This document shows positions 30,605 through 39,911 of a DNA stretch of 64,000 nucleotides, one piece after another. Positions within the stretch are counted from its first letter, which is position 1. Every line of letters begins with the position of its first letter. The position numbers and the translations under genes were made by a program. The notes beneath the pieces were generated by a model, which had not been told where the DNA came from, searched no databases, and worked only from the letters and a program-made list of their open reading frames with translations. Source of the DNA: Solidesulfovibrio fructosivorans JJ] (GTDB lineage Bacteria; Desulfobacterota; Desulfovibrionia; Desulfovibrionales; Desulfovibrionaceae). The stretch is taken from contig NZ_AECZ01000001.1 in NCBI RefSeq assembly GCF_000179555.1, forward strand, positions 124,001 through 188,000. Direction: 5' to 3'.

Positions 30605-31150
30605 ATGCCCGAAAGCAATGCTCCGTCGCCTGAAAACGGACAGCCCATCGTCACCCCGGCCGCGCCGGGAAAATCCGACGACGTTTTGGCCCGGCTCGAT
30701 ACCCTGGCCGGCAGGTTCGAGTCGTTCCTCAAAACCGTCGCCCCAGGCACGCTGAAATCGACCGGGACCGGTGCCGATGGCGCCGACGCCGCGTCGACGT
30801 CCCTGGCTTCCCGCCTCACGCCGCGCATGCTGGCCTGCCTGTTCCTGGCCGGCGTCCTTGTGGCCGGGCTGGCCATCGTATCCCCGCAGCAGCTTCCCGT
30901 GGCCGGGTATAAGCTGTGCCTGGTCGTGCTGGCCGGGCTGCTCGGCTACTGGCTGGACCGTTGGCTTTTCCCTTACGCCCGACCGGACGGCTACCTGGCC
31001 CGGGAATGGCGGGCCCATGGCCGCGACTATCCGGACTCCGAGGCGGATTACGCGGTGGTCCCGGGCTACGAAACCGTGTTCGCCGCCGCGCTGCTGCGCC
31101 GCGCCCTGGTGGTCCTGGGGGCCATGCTGGGGCTCGGGCTGGGGCTGTAA
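30605..31150 (+). CDS. Putative holin (2-3 transmembrane)
   Basis: 181 residues. After a soluble N-terminus of about 70 residues come hydrophobic helices LACLFLAGVLVAGLAIV and LCLVVLAGLLGYWL, then YARPDGYL and a third hydrophobic stretch at the C-terminus (LLRRALVVLGAMLGLGLGL). The ARPDGYL motif marks the putative 2/3-transmembrane holin family. It should permeabilise the inner membrane so the lytic enzyme can act. Its stop overlaps the transglycosylase start (TAATG). Confidence 0.75.
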   Translation: MPESNAPSPENGQPIVTPAAPGKSDDVLARLDTLAGRFESFLKTVAPGTLKSTGTGADGADAASTSLASRLTPRMLACLFLAGVLVAGLAIVSPQQLPVAGYKLCLVVLAGLLGYWLDRWLFPYARPDGYLAREWRAHGRDYPDSEADYAVVPGYETVFAAALLRRALVVLGAMLGLGLGL

Positions 31151-31884
31151 TGGATACGCTGCGGGGCGTTGGCGCGTTTTTCCTGGCCGTCTGTCTGGCT
31201 GTCGCGGCTGCCTGGATGGTTACCGGCTGCAAGCAGGCCGAACGGCCCGAGCCCGATCCGGCCGCCGCGCCTGCGGCTCCGGCGTCCCCGACGTCCGCCC
31301 CCGACGCATCCCCGGCCGTGCCCGCTCCCGGCGTGCCGCAGCGCGCCATGCGCTACCGCTCCGAGCTGATCCGCAACGCCCGCGTGGCCTGGGGCCTTTC
31401 CGCTCCGGTCGCCACCTTCGCGGCCCAGGTGCACCAGGAATCCGGCTGGCGTCCGGACGCGAAATCCCCGGTCGGCGCGGTCGGCATGGCCCAATTCATG
31501 CCTGCGACCGGTCGGTGGATTTCCCGGCTGTTCCCGGAGCTGTCCGCCAACGAACCTTACAATCCGTCCTGGGCGCTGCGGGCGCTGGTCACCTACGACA
31601 AATGGCTCTGGGACAGGGTTTCCGGCCGCGACGCCTGCCAGCGCATGGCCATGGCCCTGTCCGCCTACAACGGCGGCCTGGGCTGGGTGCAGCGCGACAA
31701 GTCCCTGACCGAAGGGCAGGGCGGCGATGCCTTGGTCTGGTTCGGCCAGGTGGAGACGCGCAACGCCGGACGGTCCGCAGCCGCCTTCCGCGAGAACCGC
31801 GGCTATCCGCGCCGCATTCTGGGCAGGCTCGAACCGCTCTACATCCGGTCCGGATTCGGACAGGGGGTGGCCTGTGCTCAATAA
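31150..31884 (+). CDS. Lipoprotein lytic transglycosylase (endolysin, SLT domain)
   Basis: 244 residues. The N-terminal hydrophobic segment ends in AAWMVTGC, a lipobox-like sequence, so the enzyme may be membrane-tethered. The SLT domain has FAAQVHQESGWRPDAKS with the catalytic glutamate in QES, GAVGMAQFMPAT and ALSAYNGGLGW. It cleaves the peptidoglycan glycan strand. A lipid-anchored endolysin is unusual; alternatively the segment serves as a signal-anchor. Confidence 0.85.
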   Translation: MDTLRGVGAFFLAVCLAVAAAWMVTGCKQAERPEPDPAAAPAAPASPTSAPDASPAVPAPGVPQRAMRYRSELIRNARVAWGLSAPVATFAAQVHQESGWRPDAKSPVGAVGMAQFMPATGRWISRLFPELSANEPYNPSWALRALVTYDKWLWDRVSGRDACQRMAMALSAYNGGLGWVQRDKSLTEGQGGDALVWFGQVETRNAGRSAAAFRENRGYPRRILGRLEPLYIRSGFGQGVACAQ

Positions 31885-32473
31885 GCTCTGCATCGGTCTG
31901 GTCGTCCTCGGCATCGCCAGCGCCCTGGCCTTTGGCGCGGGCTACTCCCTCGGCTTCGAGCGGGCGGACAACGCGCGCCGGGCCGAAGTGGCCGCGCTCA
32001 ATGCCCAGGCCGCGACCTGGAAGGCCGAGCAGGCCCAGGCCCTGGCCGAGGCCGAATGCAAGGCCCGGGAAGCCCTCGAGGACGCCCAGGGCAAAGTCAA
32101 CGCCCTGGCCACCCGGCTCGAGGCGGCGCGCCGCCAAAGCGCGGCCAGAATCACGGACATCACCAGGAGGATCAAGCATGCCACGGCTGGCCTGGATTGT
32201 GTTTTCGGCCCTGATTTTGTGCGGCTGTACAACGAGGCCATCGGCGCCGCCGCCGATCGTGCCGGTGGTGGTGCCGTGTCCCAAACCGCAAATCCCGGCG
32301 CAGCTTCTGGAGCGTCCGGAGCCGCCCCGGCCGCTGACTCCCGACTACGACCGGCCCGGGCCGTGACCCCGGCCGACATCCTGGCCAACATCCGCGATTT
32401 CGGCGCGCGCTCCCAGGCCATGGAAGCGCAACTCGGCGCGCTCATCGACCTGACCGAACAGGGAGGAAAGTGA
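31874..32473 (+). CDS. i-spanin, Rz-like
   Basis: 199 residues from a GTG overlapping the endolysin end. One N-terminal membrane helix (LCIGLVVLGIASALAFGAGY) leads into a long alanine-, glutamate- and lysine-rich coiled coil in the periplasm. This is the architecture of inner-membrane spanins. The gene contains the o-spanin in another frame. Confidence 0.82.
   Translation: MLNKLCIGLVVLGIASALAFGAGYSLGFERADNARRAEVAALNAQAATWKAEQAQALAEAECKAREALEDAQGKVNALATRLEAARRQSAARITDITRRIKHATAGLDCVFGPDFVRLYNEAIGAAADRAGGGAVSQTANPGAASGASGAAPAADSRLRPARAVTPADILANIRDFGARSQAMEAQLGALIDLTEQGGK
32178..32366 (+). CDS. o-spanin, Rz1-like lipoprotein nested in Rz
   Basis: 62 residues, preceded by CAGGAGG. The signal peptide ends in SALILCGC, a lipobox, and the mature part is proline-rich (TTRPSAPPPIVPVVVPCP). 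It lies entirely inside the Rz gene in the +1 register, the classic Rz/Rz1 arrangement. The two would join across the periplasm to fuse the membranes at lysis. Confidence 0.85.
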   Translation: MPRLAWIVFSALILCGCTTRPSAPPPIVPVVVPCPKPQIPAQLLERPEPPRPLTPDYDRPGP

Positions 32474-32619
32474 TGCGTCATTTTCTGCAACGGTTTTTCA
32501 ACGGCGTGAATGTCTACTGTCGGTTGTGCGACCTGGGCTTTTCCGTGTCCCGGGCCAAGCGGTGGGGTCTCGTTGTCTCCAAGTGGGTGCATCCCGTGCT
32601 CTACGGGAAAAGGAGCTGA
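32473..32619 (+). CDS. Small phage protein (48 residues)
   Basis: Starts with a GGGAGG ribosome site, its ATG sharing a base with the Rz stop. It is basic and aromatic, with VYCRLCDLGFSVSRAKRWG. A further gene follows 4 bases on. No family recognised. Confidence 0.55.
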   Translation: MRHFLQRFFNGVNVYCRLCDLGFSVSRAKRWGLVVSKWVHPVLYGKRS

Positions 32620-32623
32620 GGTC

Positions 32624-32845
32624 ATGCCGGATATCGCCGATAGGGCGCAACTGGACGAACAGGCCCATATCCTCGACGCGCTCTCCCGCCGTGACGACAG
32701 GGACGACGCCGGGCAGACCCGTGAAAACGGCGTGGTCGTCTGTTGCGACTGCGGCGAACCGATTCCCGGCGCGCGGCTGCGCATCCTGCCAACGGCCTGC
32801 CGGTGTGTGGAGTGCCAGGACAAGGCGGAGGGCAAGGCATGGTGA
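32624..32845 (+). CDS. TraR/DksA-type zinc-finger protein
   Basis: 73 residues. VVVCCDCGEPIPGARLRILP ends before CRCVECQ, giving the CxxC-x17-CxxC zinc site of the DksA/TraR family. Such short phage members can bind the RNA polymerase secondary channel. It overlaps the next gene, in the lysis-to-connector region. Confidence 0.85.
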   Translation: MPDIADRAQLDEQAHILDALSRRDDRDDAGQTRENGVVVCCDCGEPIPGARLRILPTACRCVECQDKAEGKAW

Positions 32846-33192
32846 CCGCCCGCGAACAGTTCGCGGCCGACATCCTGGCCGCCTTGCCGCACCTCTCCGG
32901 TTTCCAGCCGGCCGAATACCGACCCAAGGAAGGCGACCCGGTGGAGACCTACGCCATGGTGACGGACGCGGCGCTGGAAAACGACGGCCGTGTGTACGGC
33001 GAGTATGCCGCCATCCGCGTGCCCATGGCCCATGTCCCGGCCCCGTCGGCGGATGACTGTATCGCCATCGGTGGCGAGGTCTGGGAGTTTCGTGTCAACC
33101 AGGGCGCGAAATTGCGGCGGGAGCGCCGGTTCCCGTTCTGGGTTCTCCAGTGCCGCTTGAAGGGTTCCGTCGGCGTCGGGGGGCGGTCGTGA
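32839..33192 (+). CDS. Head-tail connector protein (FII-like position)
   Basis: 117 residues. The C-terminal strand pattern IGGEVWEFRVNQGAKLRRERR and the position before the Z- and U-like genes fit a head-tail attachment protein. No decisive motif is visible. It overlaps neighbours on both sides by 4-7 bases. Confidence 0.55.
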   Translation: MVTAREQFAADILAALPHLSGFQPAEYRPKEGDPVETYAMVTDAALENDGRVYGEYAAIRVPMAHVPAPSADDCIAIGGEVWEFRVNQGAKLRRERRFPFWVLQCRLKGSVGVGGRS

Positions 33193-33887
33193 GCAAGGCG
33201 TTCCTGCTCCAGGAGTCCAAGGGCTTCAAGGGGGGGCTGGGCTTCGCCTATTCCTTGTCCGAAAGCCCCTATCTCGCCGACATCCTGTCCAGCTCCGATC
33301 CGGCTGTGCGGCGTGTGGCGCTCAAGGCGCTCAAATCCACGGGCTGGATGGTGCAACAGAATTGGCGGCTGTGGTTCAACGCGCCTGGGTGGGCCGCGAA
33401 TTCCCCGTTGACCAAGGCGCTCGGCGGAAAGCGGACCGGGCTCAAGTTTCTGCGCCAGTTCGTGCGCTACAAGGCTTTCAGCGACCAGATGGCCGTGGCC
33501 ATCGGCTTCGGCAAGGGACGCAGCCGCGCCAAGAAGTTGTCCGACGGCTACACCGGCGTGGGCATCACCGGCCTGGTGGCCGACAGCCTGCTCGGGGCCG
33601 ATCCTGTCGTCACCTACATCGCGTCCAAGGCCGAATACGGCTGGCACGGGCAGGTAACGGACAAAATGCGCCGCTTCGTGGCTTCCAAGACGCGCGCCCG
33701 CTCCAAGGCCAAAAAGCCCAAGGTCGGCCGCAACTTCTACGCCCTGTCCAAGGACAAGGCCGTCATCGACGTCCCGAAGCGCCCTGTGGCCGCGCCCTAT
33801 TTCGCGCGCATCACGCCGAAGATCCCGGCCTATTTTCTCATAAAATTCAACAAGAACTGGCGCGAGCTCATGGGGGCAACAGCATGA
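33189..33887 (+). CDS. Minor tail protein Z-like
   Basis: 232 residues from a GTG overlapping the previous stop. ALKSTGWMVQQNWRLWFN and the C-terminal RPVAAPYFARITPKIPAYFLIKFN match the GpZ group of tail-completion proteins. It is basic and would bridge tail terminator and head. Confidence 0.7.
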   Translation: MSKAFLLQESKGFKGGLGFAYSLSESPYLADILSSSDPAVRRVALKALKSTGWMVQQNWRLWFNAPGWAANSPLTKALGGKRTGLKFLRQFVRYKAFSDQMAVAIGFGKGRSRAKKLSDGYTGVGITGLVADSLLGADPVVTYIASKAEYGWHGQVTDKMRRFVASKTRARSKAKKPKVGRNFYALSKDKAVIDVPKRPVAAPYFARITPKIPAYFLIKFNKNWRELMGATA

Positions 33888-34300
33888 CCACGTCGCAACT
33901 CATGGCCGAGCTGCGGTCTCGCCTTTCGAACAGCGCAGCCATCGGGGCCTTTTGTCAGGAGTATTTCGGGAAGAGTCTCACCGTGCTGCGTCGGTACGAC
34001 GACAACGCTCCTCCGAAACCGTCGGACCACCCGTGGATATCGCTGGAGCTTTTGGGCGACCAGAAAAGCAACAAGACGCAGATCGTTGTCCGCACGGTCT
34101 TTATGGTGTGCTCGGTGTGGCGCGATCCGGACGGCACTGCCGATGACGGCGAGGACCGGGCTTCCGATCTGCGGGAATTGGCGGAAAAGGCGCTCATGTC
34201 CCCGGGCCTGGGCAAGGTTGAGGCCGGCGACGATGTTTTCGCCAATGCCGAAGACGGCTGTTTCGACAGCGCAACCACCATCATCATCACCAACAAATAA
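33884..34300 (+). CDS. Tail terminator, gpU-like
   Basis: 138 residues. It sits between the Z-like and major tail protein genes, as U does. The small alpha/beta composition fits the tail-terminator fold, but no signature motif is seen. Confidence 0.6.
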   Translation: MTTSQLMAELRSRLSNSAAIGAFCQEYFGKSLTVLRRYDDNAPPKPSDHPWISLELLGDQKSNKTQIVVRTVFMVCSVWRDPDGTADDGEDRASDLRELAEKALMSPGLGKVEAGDDVFANAEDGCFDSATTIIITNK

Positions 34301-34317
34301 GAAAACGGGAGGCAGAC

Positions 34318-35049
34318 ATGGCGGGCATTCTCGGATCGGGCGACCTTTATTTCGATCGCCAGGACGACAACGGCAACAGCACGGGGCTGCTGCACATCGG
34401 CAACACCACGTCGTTTATGATCACCGAGTCCTCGACGCTCAAGGAGCGCACGAGCAAAATGAAAAAGACCTACGGCCAGACCCTGGATTCCGTGGCCATC
34501 CACGGCGCGCCCAAGGTCTCGTTCACCCTCAACGACCTGATCCGCTCGAACCTGGCCCTCATCCACATGGGCGACGACGCCGACGCGACCCAGGCGCTCG
34601 CGGCCGAGGCGACCAAGATCTTCGCCGTGGAGGATGTCAAGGCCGGCGTCTTTTACGAGCTGGGCGCGGCCGGCGTTTCCATCACCAGCGTCAAGGACGC
34701 CTCGAACGCCGATTTCACCACCTATGAAATGGACGAGGACGGCGGCCTGTTCAAGTTCACAGAGGCCCCAACCGAGCCCGTCACCGTCACCTATTCCGTC
34801 CCGAAGATGTCCGGCTACACCATCACCGGTTCCACCCGCTCTACCATCAAGGGCCGGCTGCTTTTCATCGGCAAGAACCTCGCGGACCAGACCAATATGC
34901 GCGTGGATTGCAAGGAATCGCAGCTCACGCCGAAAAACGGCCTGGACTATCTGTCCGACGACTTCGCCGATGCGCAATACGAGGGCACACTCAACACGCC
35001 GTCCGGCGAAACCTCCCCGTACAGCGTTCGTATGCTGTCCGCCGCCTAA
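34318..35049 (+). CDS. Major tail (tube) protein
   Basis: 243 residues, the usual size of gpV-type tube proteins. The N-terminus ILGSGDLYFDRQDDNG leads into a strand-rich body, and the C-terminal part has GRLLFIGKNLADQTNMR. A good GGGAGG site precedes it. It is directly followed by the tail chaperone genes. Confidence 0.82.
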   Translation: MAGILGSGDLYFDRQDDNGNSTGLLHIGNTTSFMITESSTLKERTSKMKKTYGQTLDSVAIHGAPKVSFTLNDLIRSNLALIHMGDDADATQALAAEATKIFAVEDVKAGVFYELGAAGVSITSVKDASNADFTTYEMDEDGGLFKFTEAPTEPVTVTYSVPKMSGYTITGSTRSTIKGRLLFIGKNLADQTNMRVDCKESQLTPKNGLDYLSDDFADAQYEGTLNTPSGETSPYSVRMLSAA

Positions 35050-35061
35050 CCGGAGCACGCC

Positions 35062-35424
35062 ATGCGGAAATCCAACTCTCTGAAGATCGAGCATCCGAAC
35101 GGCGAAAAGTCCGTGGCCGTCCTGGAAATGACCGTGGCCGACATGCTCGCCGCCCCGTCCATCCTGGGGCTGGTGTGCACCGGCGATGTCGACATGCTGG
35201 TGCTGTCCCTGGCCATGGGGCAGGCCGGCGAGGAAGGCCGGAACCTTCTGCCGAAAATCAGCGACCTGGGCGAATCCATTTCCGAGGTCGGCGGTTCGTC
35301 GCTGCTGCGCATCCTGCGCAAATGGGCCGAGGTGAACACGGATTTTTTCGGCAATCTCCGGACGCTGTGGGAAGCCGTCAACGCCGCGCCGGCAGAAAAA
35401 ACACCCAAGGAACAGGCCGCCTAG
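35062..35424 (+). CDS. Tail assembly chaperone, gpG-like
   Basis: 120 residues, between the tube and tape measure genes. It is helical and acidic. A run of six A at 35396-35401, near its end, allows a -1 shift into the open frame that continues to 35672. Lambda G and GT work in this way on the tape measure. Confidence 0.72.
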   Translation: MRKSNSLKIEHPNGEKSVAVLEMTVADMLAAPSILGLVCTGDVDMLVLSLAMGQAGEEGRNLLPKISDLGESISEVGGSSLLRILRKWAEVNTDFFGNLRTLWEAVNAAPAEKTPKEQAA

Positions 35425-35672
35425 ATTCGCTCGATATTCTGGCCCGGGCCGTGGACCGCCTTGTGCGGCGCGGACACGGCCCGGCCGTGTACGGCTACGG
35501 ATTGTCCTGGTTCATGCGTTGCCTGCGGGCGGCGGAGGCGGCCGATGCGACGGCGCGCAAGGACAAGCTCCTGGAGCGGGCCGGCCGGGCCGTGGACATG
35601 CGGCTGGCCGCCCACGGCAAGGCGGAAACCTTCAAGGATCACGTGAACGATTTACTGCGGGAGGTTGGCTAG
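35397..35672 (+). CDS. gpT-like extension, reached by -1 frameshift from the gpG-like gene
   Basis: About 91 codons with good coding character (ILARAVDRLVRRGHGPAVYG, KDKLLERAGRAVDMRLAAHG) continue in the -1 frame and end at the tape measure start. No ribosome site or convincing start exists for this frame alone. The fused G-T product would be about 203 residues. Confidence 0.65.
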   Translation, partial: KNTQGTGRLDSLDILARAVDRLVRRGHGPAVYGYGLSWFMRCLRAAEAADATARKDKLLERAGRAVDMRLAAHGKAETFKDHVNDLLREVG

Positions 35673-38600
35673 ATGGCGGGCGGTTCCCTGGATATCCTCA
35701 TTCAGGCCAAGGACGAGGCTTCGGCGGTTCTGGAGTCCATCCAGTCGCGCATGTCCGGGCTGGGGAGCCAGGGAGCTTCCTCCTTTTCCAAAATCGACTC
35801 CGCCGCGTCCGCCGTCACCACGCGCCTCAACGGGCTCTATGCCGCCGCCGTGGCCGTGTCGGCGGCCTTGACCGCCGGCAAGTTCGTCCAGGTCCCGGCC
35901 CAGTTCGAGAGCCTTGCCAAACAACTCGAGACGGTCACCAAGTCGTCGAAGACCGCCCAGGAAGGCATGGCCTGGGTGCAGGACTTCGCCCAGCGCACGC
36001 CTTACGAACTGTCCCAGGTCACGGACGCCTTCGTCAAGCTGACCTCCTACGGTTTCGATCCCAAGCAGCTTCTTGAACCCATCGGCAACGCCGCGTCCGG
36101 CATGCAAAAGGAGCTGGACCAGGCGGTGGAGGCTTTCGCCGATGCCACGCGCGGCGAGTTCGAGCGTTTGAAGGAATTCGGGCTCAACGCGTCCACGGTC
36201 GGCAACCAGGTGACGTTTTCCTGGATGGAAAACGGCCAGCAGATGGAGAAGACCGTCACCAAGAGCGCCGAAAAGATCGGCGAGGCGCTTTCCGGCATAT
36301 GGGAGGGCATGTTTTCAGGCGGCATGGAAAGCCAGATGTCGACCTTCGAGGGTCGGCTTTCCAACCTCATGGATGCCGCCACCCGCGACATCCAGCAGTT
36401 CATGTCCGCCGGATTGTTTGAGTCGATCAAGGCCAAGTTGGCCGAGCTTACCGAGGCGCTTGCCGAATTGGAAAAGTCCGGCAAGCTGGAGGAGTGGGGC
36501 CGGATCGCGGCCGAACAGTTCGACAAGATTTGGGAAATCCTCAAGACCGTGGGCAAGGAGGCCAAGGATTTCATTTCGCAGTGGGGCAAGCTGCTGGTCG
36601 CCCTGGCCACGGTGGCGGCGATCACCAAGGCGGCGGGGGCCCTCAGGCAACTCACGTCGATCTTGATGAAATCCAAGCTCGGCATCGCCGGCCTTGTCCT
36701 GGCCGCGCCGGAGCTCATCGACCTGACCACGTCCCTGGCCGTCAAGTTCGACGCGCTCTACAACCCCATTTCCAAAACGAACCGGCTGCTCAAGGACGCG
36801 GCGTATTATCAAAAGCGGGCGGCCGAACAGAATCAGATAGCCGTGGACATGCTCAACCAGCTGATTGCCGCGCAAGGGCAGTCGGTTTCGAGCATGGACG
36901 AGTTCCGCCGCAAGGTCGCCGCCGGCACCATCGTCCTGAAGGACAACGCCGGGCAGATTGGCTTGACCGCCGACCAGTACAAGGCGTTGTCCAAGGAGAT
37001 CAAGGACGCCGGCACGGCCGGTTACGCCTACCTGTCCCAGGTGGCCGACCGCTACGACATGGCCGGCAAGGAAGCCAAGGCCCTGGCCACCACCGAGGGA
37101 GCGGCGGCCGCCGCCGGCCTGGCCGCGCAAAAGGACAAGTACGAGGCCGTGCTCGCCGTGGCCAAGTCCGTGGCCGCTGCCCAGGAAAAGCTGGTCAACG
37201 AATCCGCCGCCAATGAAACGCAAAAGGCGGCGCTCCGCAAGCAGGTCGAACAGGACCTCATGAAGGCCAAGAAGGACGCGCTCACCGACTGGCTGTCGGC
37301 GCTGAAATCCGGCCTGGACGAGGCGCTTGCCCAGGAAAAGCGCTACGCCGAGGAGTCCCGTGAGGCCGGCAAGACCACGGAAGAGAAGCTGCGCGACCTC
37401 AAACGGCAGACCATGACGCAGTCCGCGGCCTACTACGACGAGCTCAAGGTGGCGGCGGAAAAGCTGGCCCAGGCCGAGCAGGAAGCGTCCAAGGGCACGG
37501 CCGAGGGCTACGACAACGCCATGAAGCTGGCCAAGGAGGCGCAAAACGCCTACGCGGCATCGGCTTCGAGCGGCAAGGACGTGGTCGGCCAGGCCCAGGC
37601 CGTGCAGACGGCCATGAAGGGCGTGGCCGACGCCGGCCAGGTCTGGAAGGACGCGGCGGACAAGGGCAAGGACGCCTGGGCCGAAGCGGCCAAGTCCATG
37701 AAGGACCAGATTGCCGAGGTCAAGGCCGAGCTGGCCGACATGCAGAAGTCGCCGCTGTCGCTCAAGGTCGACGTGGACACCGAGGCCGTGGACAAGGCGT
37801 TGGATGCGCTCAACGGCAAAAAGACCGAGTCCGAGCACACCGTTGAACCGGATACAACGGCGGCGCAAAAAGCCATCGCCGAGCTAGAAAAGGATACGTA
37901 CAGCACCCATTACGTCTACGAAAAGAAGGTCGAAGCCTACGCCACGGGCGGCCCGGCGCGTAGCGTCCCGGCCATGGTCATGCCCGGGGAAGTGGTCATC
38001 GATAAGGACGCGGCCAGGGAAAACGCGCCGTTGCTCCACGCCATCAATTCCATGCGGCTTGCCCGCGAGGCCGTGGCCCATTTCGCGGCCGGCGGCGGCG
38101 TGTTCCGGCCGTTTCGGCGAGGACTGGTGCCCGGCGTCGGGAACGAGGATTCCGAACCGGTCATGCTGGATGAGGGCGCGTTCGTGGTGCGCAAGGCGGC
38201 CGTGGCCAAGTACGGCCGGGGCGTGCTGGACGCCATCCAGTCCGGCCGGATGGCCGGGGTGCAGGCCTTTGCCACGGGAGGATTCGTCTGGCCCGACTGG
38301 ATGCGCAAGATTCAGGCGGCCACGGCGGCGGCCCCGGAAACGCCCACCCCCATGACGCCGCAACGTCCGACGCCGCTTTCCGTGGCCGTGTCCGTGCCGG
38401 CGGCTTTTCGCGGCGCGACCACGCCCCTTGCCGCCGCGCCCGGCATGTCCGCCCACGGCGCGGCCGCCGTCTCGCGCCTGGACGGCATCCGCCACGCGGC
38501 GGCCGTCAGCTTTGCCAAAGGCGGCAACCTGGACGAGCAACTCGCGGACATCGCCCTGGAACGCAAGCGCACCCGAGAGGATTACGACGAGGCCGTGTCC

Positions 38601-39911
38601 GACGCCAAGGGCGACCATGACGACCAGCTCGCCGACCTGCTGACCCAAGAACAGGCGGACCTGGACGACATTGCCCAGACCCTGGCCGACACCCTGGCCG
38701 ATCTGCAAGCCGCCTGGGAGGAGGCCCAGGCCGCCTACCAGGAAGCGATCGAGGAAGCCCAGGCGGAAAGCGACGAAGCCCTGGCCGACGCGCAATCCGA
38801 CTACCAGGATGCCATGGACGACGCCCGATCCGAGTACGAGGAGCAGAAGCAGGAACTCCAGGACGCCGTGGACGAGGCTTATGCCGCCTGGCAGGAGAAG
38901 AAAAAGGAAGACAAGATCGAGCACGGCTACACCAAGACCACCATCGGCGCGAACACCATGGGCGGCAAGCCCACCACCCATTACTGGGTTTCGGACCAGG
39001 ACGCCCTGGACGATTGGGAAGCGGAGGTCGAGGAGCTGAAGCAGGCCTACGTTTCCGCGTTGCGCGACCAGAACGCCCTGGGCGGGTTCCGGATTCCGAC
39101 CGATGCCGTGGCCACCCTTGGCGAGGCCAAGGCGGAGGCCAAAACAACCCTGGACGAGGCCACCGGCCAGGCCCTGGCCGACCTTGGCGACGCGCAAAAC
39201 ACCTTTACCGCCGGCACGGACGAGGCCAAGGCCCAGGCCGCCGACGACACCCAGGCGACCAAGGACCAGGCCGAGGCCGACAAGGCCGATCTGGCCGCCG
39301 ATCTGGCCGACACCCTGGACGACCTGAAAAAGGATTTCGACCGGGCCATGGAGGATCTGGATATCGAGGAGGCCCGGGCCCGGGCCGATGCGGACGAGGA
39401 AAAGGGCTATTCCATTTCCGGGTTTTCGCAGTGGCTTTCCTCGGGCGGTCCGGTGGCGGTGCTGGACCGCATCCGCAAATACGCCGCCGGCGGCTGGGCG
39501 GCGCTTTCGGAAAAGCTGCCGCGCTTCGCGGACGGCGGGGAGGTCCCCATGCTCCCGGGCGCGGTGGCCGGCCAGGACAGCGTGCTGGCCAGGGTTATGC
39601 CCGGCGAAGGCATGGTCAACGTCCAGGCCATGCGCTCCATCCTGTCCAAGCGGGCGCTGGACGCCCTCAACAGCCTGGACCTCGAGGGGTTCCTCGGCGC
39701 GCTGCCGCGTTTCGCCGACGGCGGCGTGGTCCCGGGCGGCTCGCTCGCTGCCGCAGCCGCCGCCGTCCCTGACGGTGCGTCCTCCGGCTCCGGTTACACC
39801 GCCACCCTCAACCTGTCCCTCGGCGGCAAGACCTTCGAGACCCGCGCCACCGAGGCCACGGCCATGGCGTTGGCCCGGCAGTTGCGGCGCCTGGGCGGGA
39901 GCATGAAATGA
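35673..39911 (+). CDS. Tail tape measure protein
   Basis: 1412 residues, setting a tail length near 200 nm by the usual rule. The N-terminus LDILIQAKDEASAVL and AQRTPYELSQVTDAFVKLTSYG are typical. Hydrophobic segments lie near residues 310-355. Repeated glycine motifs such as FATGG and FADGGEVP with VMPGEVVI or VMPGEGMV recur near residues 770, 820 and 1300. Residues about 950-1240 form an Asp/Glu/Ala/Gln-rich coiled coil (LADTLADLQAAWEEAQAAYQ). It starts directly after the chaperone stop. Confidence 0.92.
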   Translation: MAGGSLDILIQAKDEASAVLESIQSRMSGLGSQGASSFSKIDSAASAVTTRLNGLYAAAVAVSAALTAGKFVQVPAQFESLAKQLETVTKSSKTAQEGMAWVQDFAQRTPYELSQVTDAFVKLTSYGFDPKQLLEPIGNAASGMQKELDQAVEAFADATRGEFERLKEFGLNASTVGNQVTFSWMENGQQMEKTVTKSAEKIGEALSGIWEGMFSGGMESQMSTFEGRLSNLMDAATRDIQQFMSAGLFESIKAKLAELTEALAELEKSGKLEEWGRIAAEQFDKIWEILKTVGKEAKDFISQWGKLLVALATVAAITKAAGALRQLTSILMKSKLGIAGLVLAAPELIDLTTSLAVKFDALYNPISKTNRLLKDAAYYQKRAAEQNQIAVDMLNQLIAAQGQSVSSMDEFRRKVAAGTIVLKDNAGQIGLTADQYKALSKEIKDAGTAGYAYLSQVADRYDMAGKEAKALATTEGAAAAAGLAAQKDKYEAVLAVAKSVAAAQEKLVNESAANETQKAALRKQVEQDLMKAKKDALTDWLSALKSGLDEALAQEKRYAEESREAGKTTEEKLRDLKRQTMTQSAAYYDELKVAAEKLAQAEQEASKGTAEGYDNAMKLAKEAQNAYAASASSGKDVVGQAQAVQTAMKGVADAGQVWKDAADKGKDAWAEAAKSMKDQIAEVKAELADMQKSPLSLKVDVDTEAVDKALDALNGKKTESEHTVEPDTTAAQKAIAELEKDTYSTHYVYEKKVEAYATGGPARSVPAMVMPGEVVIDKDAARENAPLLHAINSMRLAREAVAHFAAGGGVFRPFRRGLVPGVGNEDSEPVMLDEGAFVVRKAAVAKYGRGVLDAIQSGRMAGVQAFATGGFVWPDWMRKIQAATAAAPETPTPMTPQRPTPLSVAVSVPAAFRGATTPLAAAPGMSAHGAAAVSRLDGIRHAAAVSFAKGGNLDEQLADIALERKRTREDYDEAVSDAKGDHDDQLADLLTQEQADLDDIAQTLADTLADLQAAWEEAQAAYQEAIEEAQAESDEALADAQSDYQDAMDDARSEYEEQKQELQDAVDEAYAAWQEKKKEDKIEHGYTKTTIGANTMGGKPTTHYWVSDQDALDDWEAEVEELKQAYVSALRDQNALGGFRIPTDAVATLGEAKAEAKTTLDEATGQALADLGDAQNTFTAGTDEAKAQAADDTQATKDQAEADKADLAADLADTLDDLKKDFDRAMEDLDIEEARARADADEEKGYSISGFSQWLSSGGPVAVLDRIRKYAAGGWAALSEKLPRFADGGEVPMLPGAVAGQDSVLARVMPGEGMVNVQAMRSILSKRALDALNSLDLEGFLGALPRFADGGVVPGGSLAAAAAAVPDGASSGSGYTATLNLSLGGKTFETRATEATAMALARQLRRLGGSMK

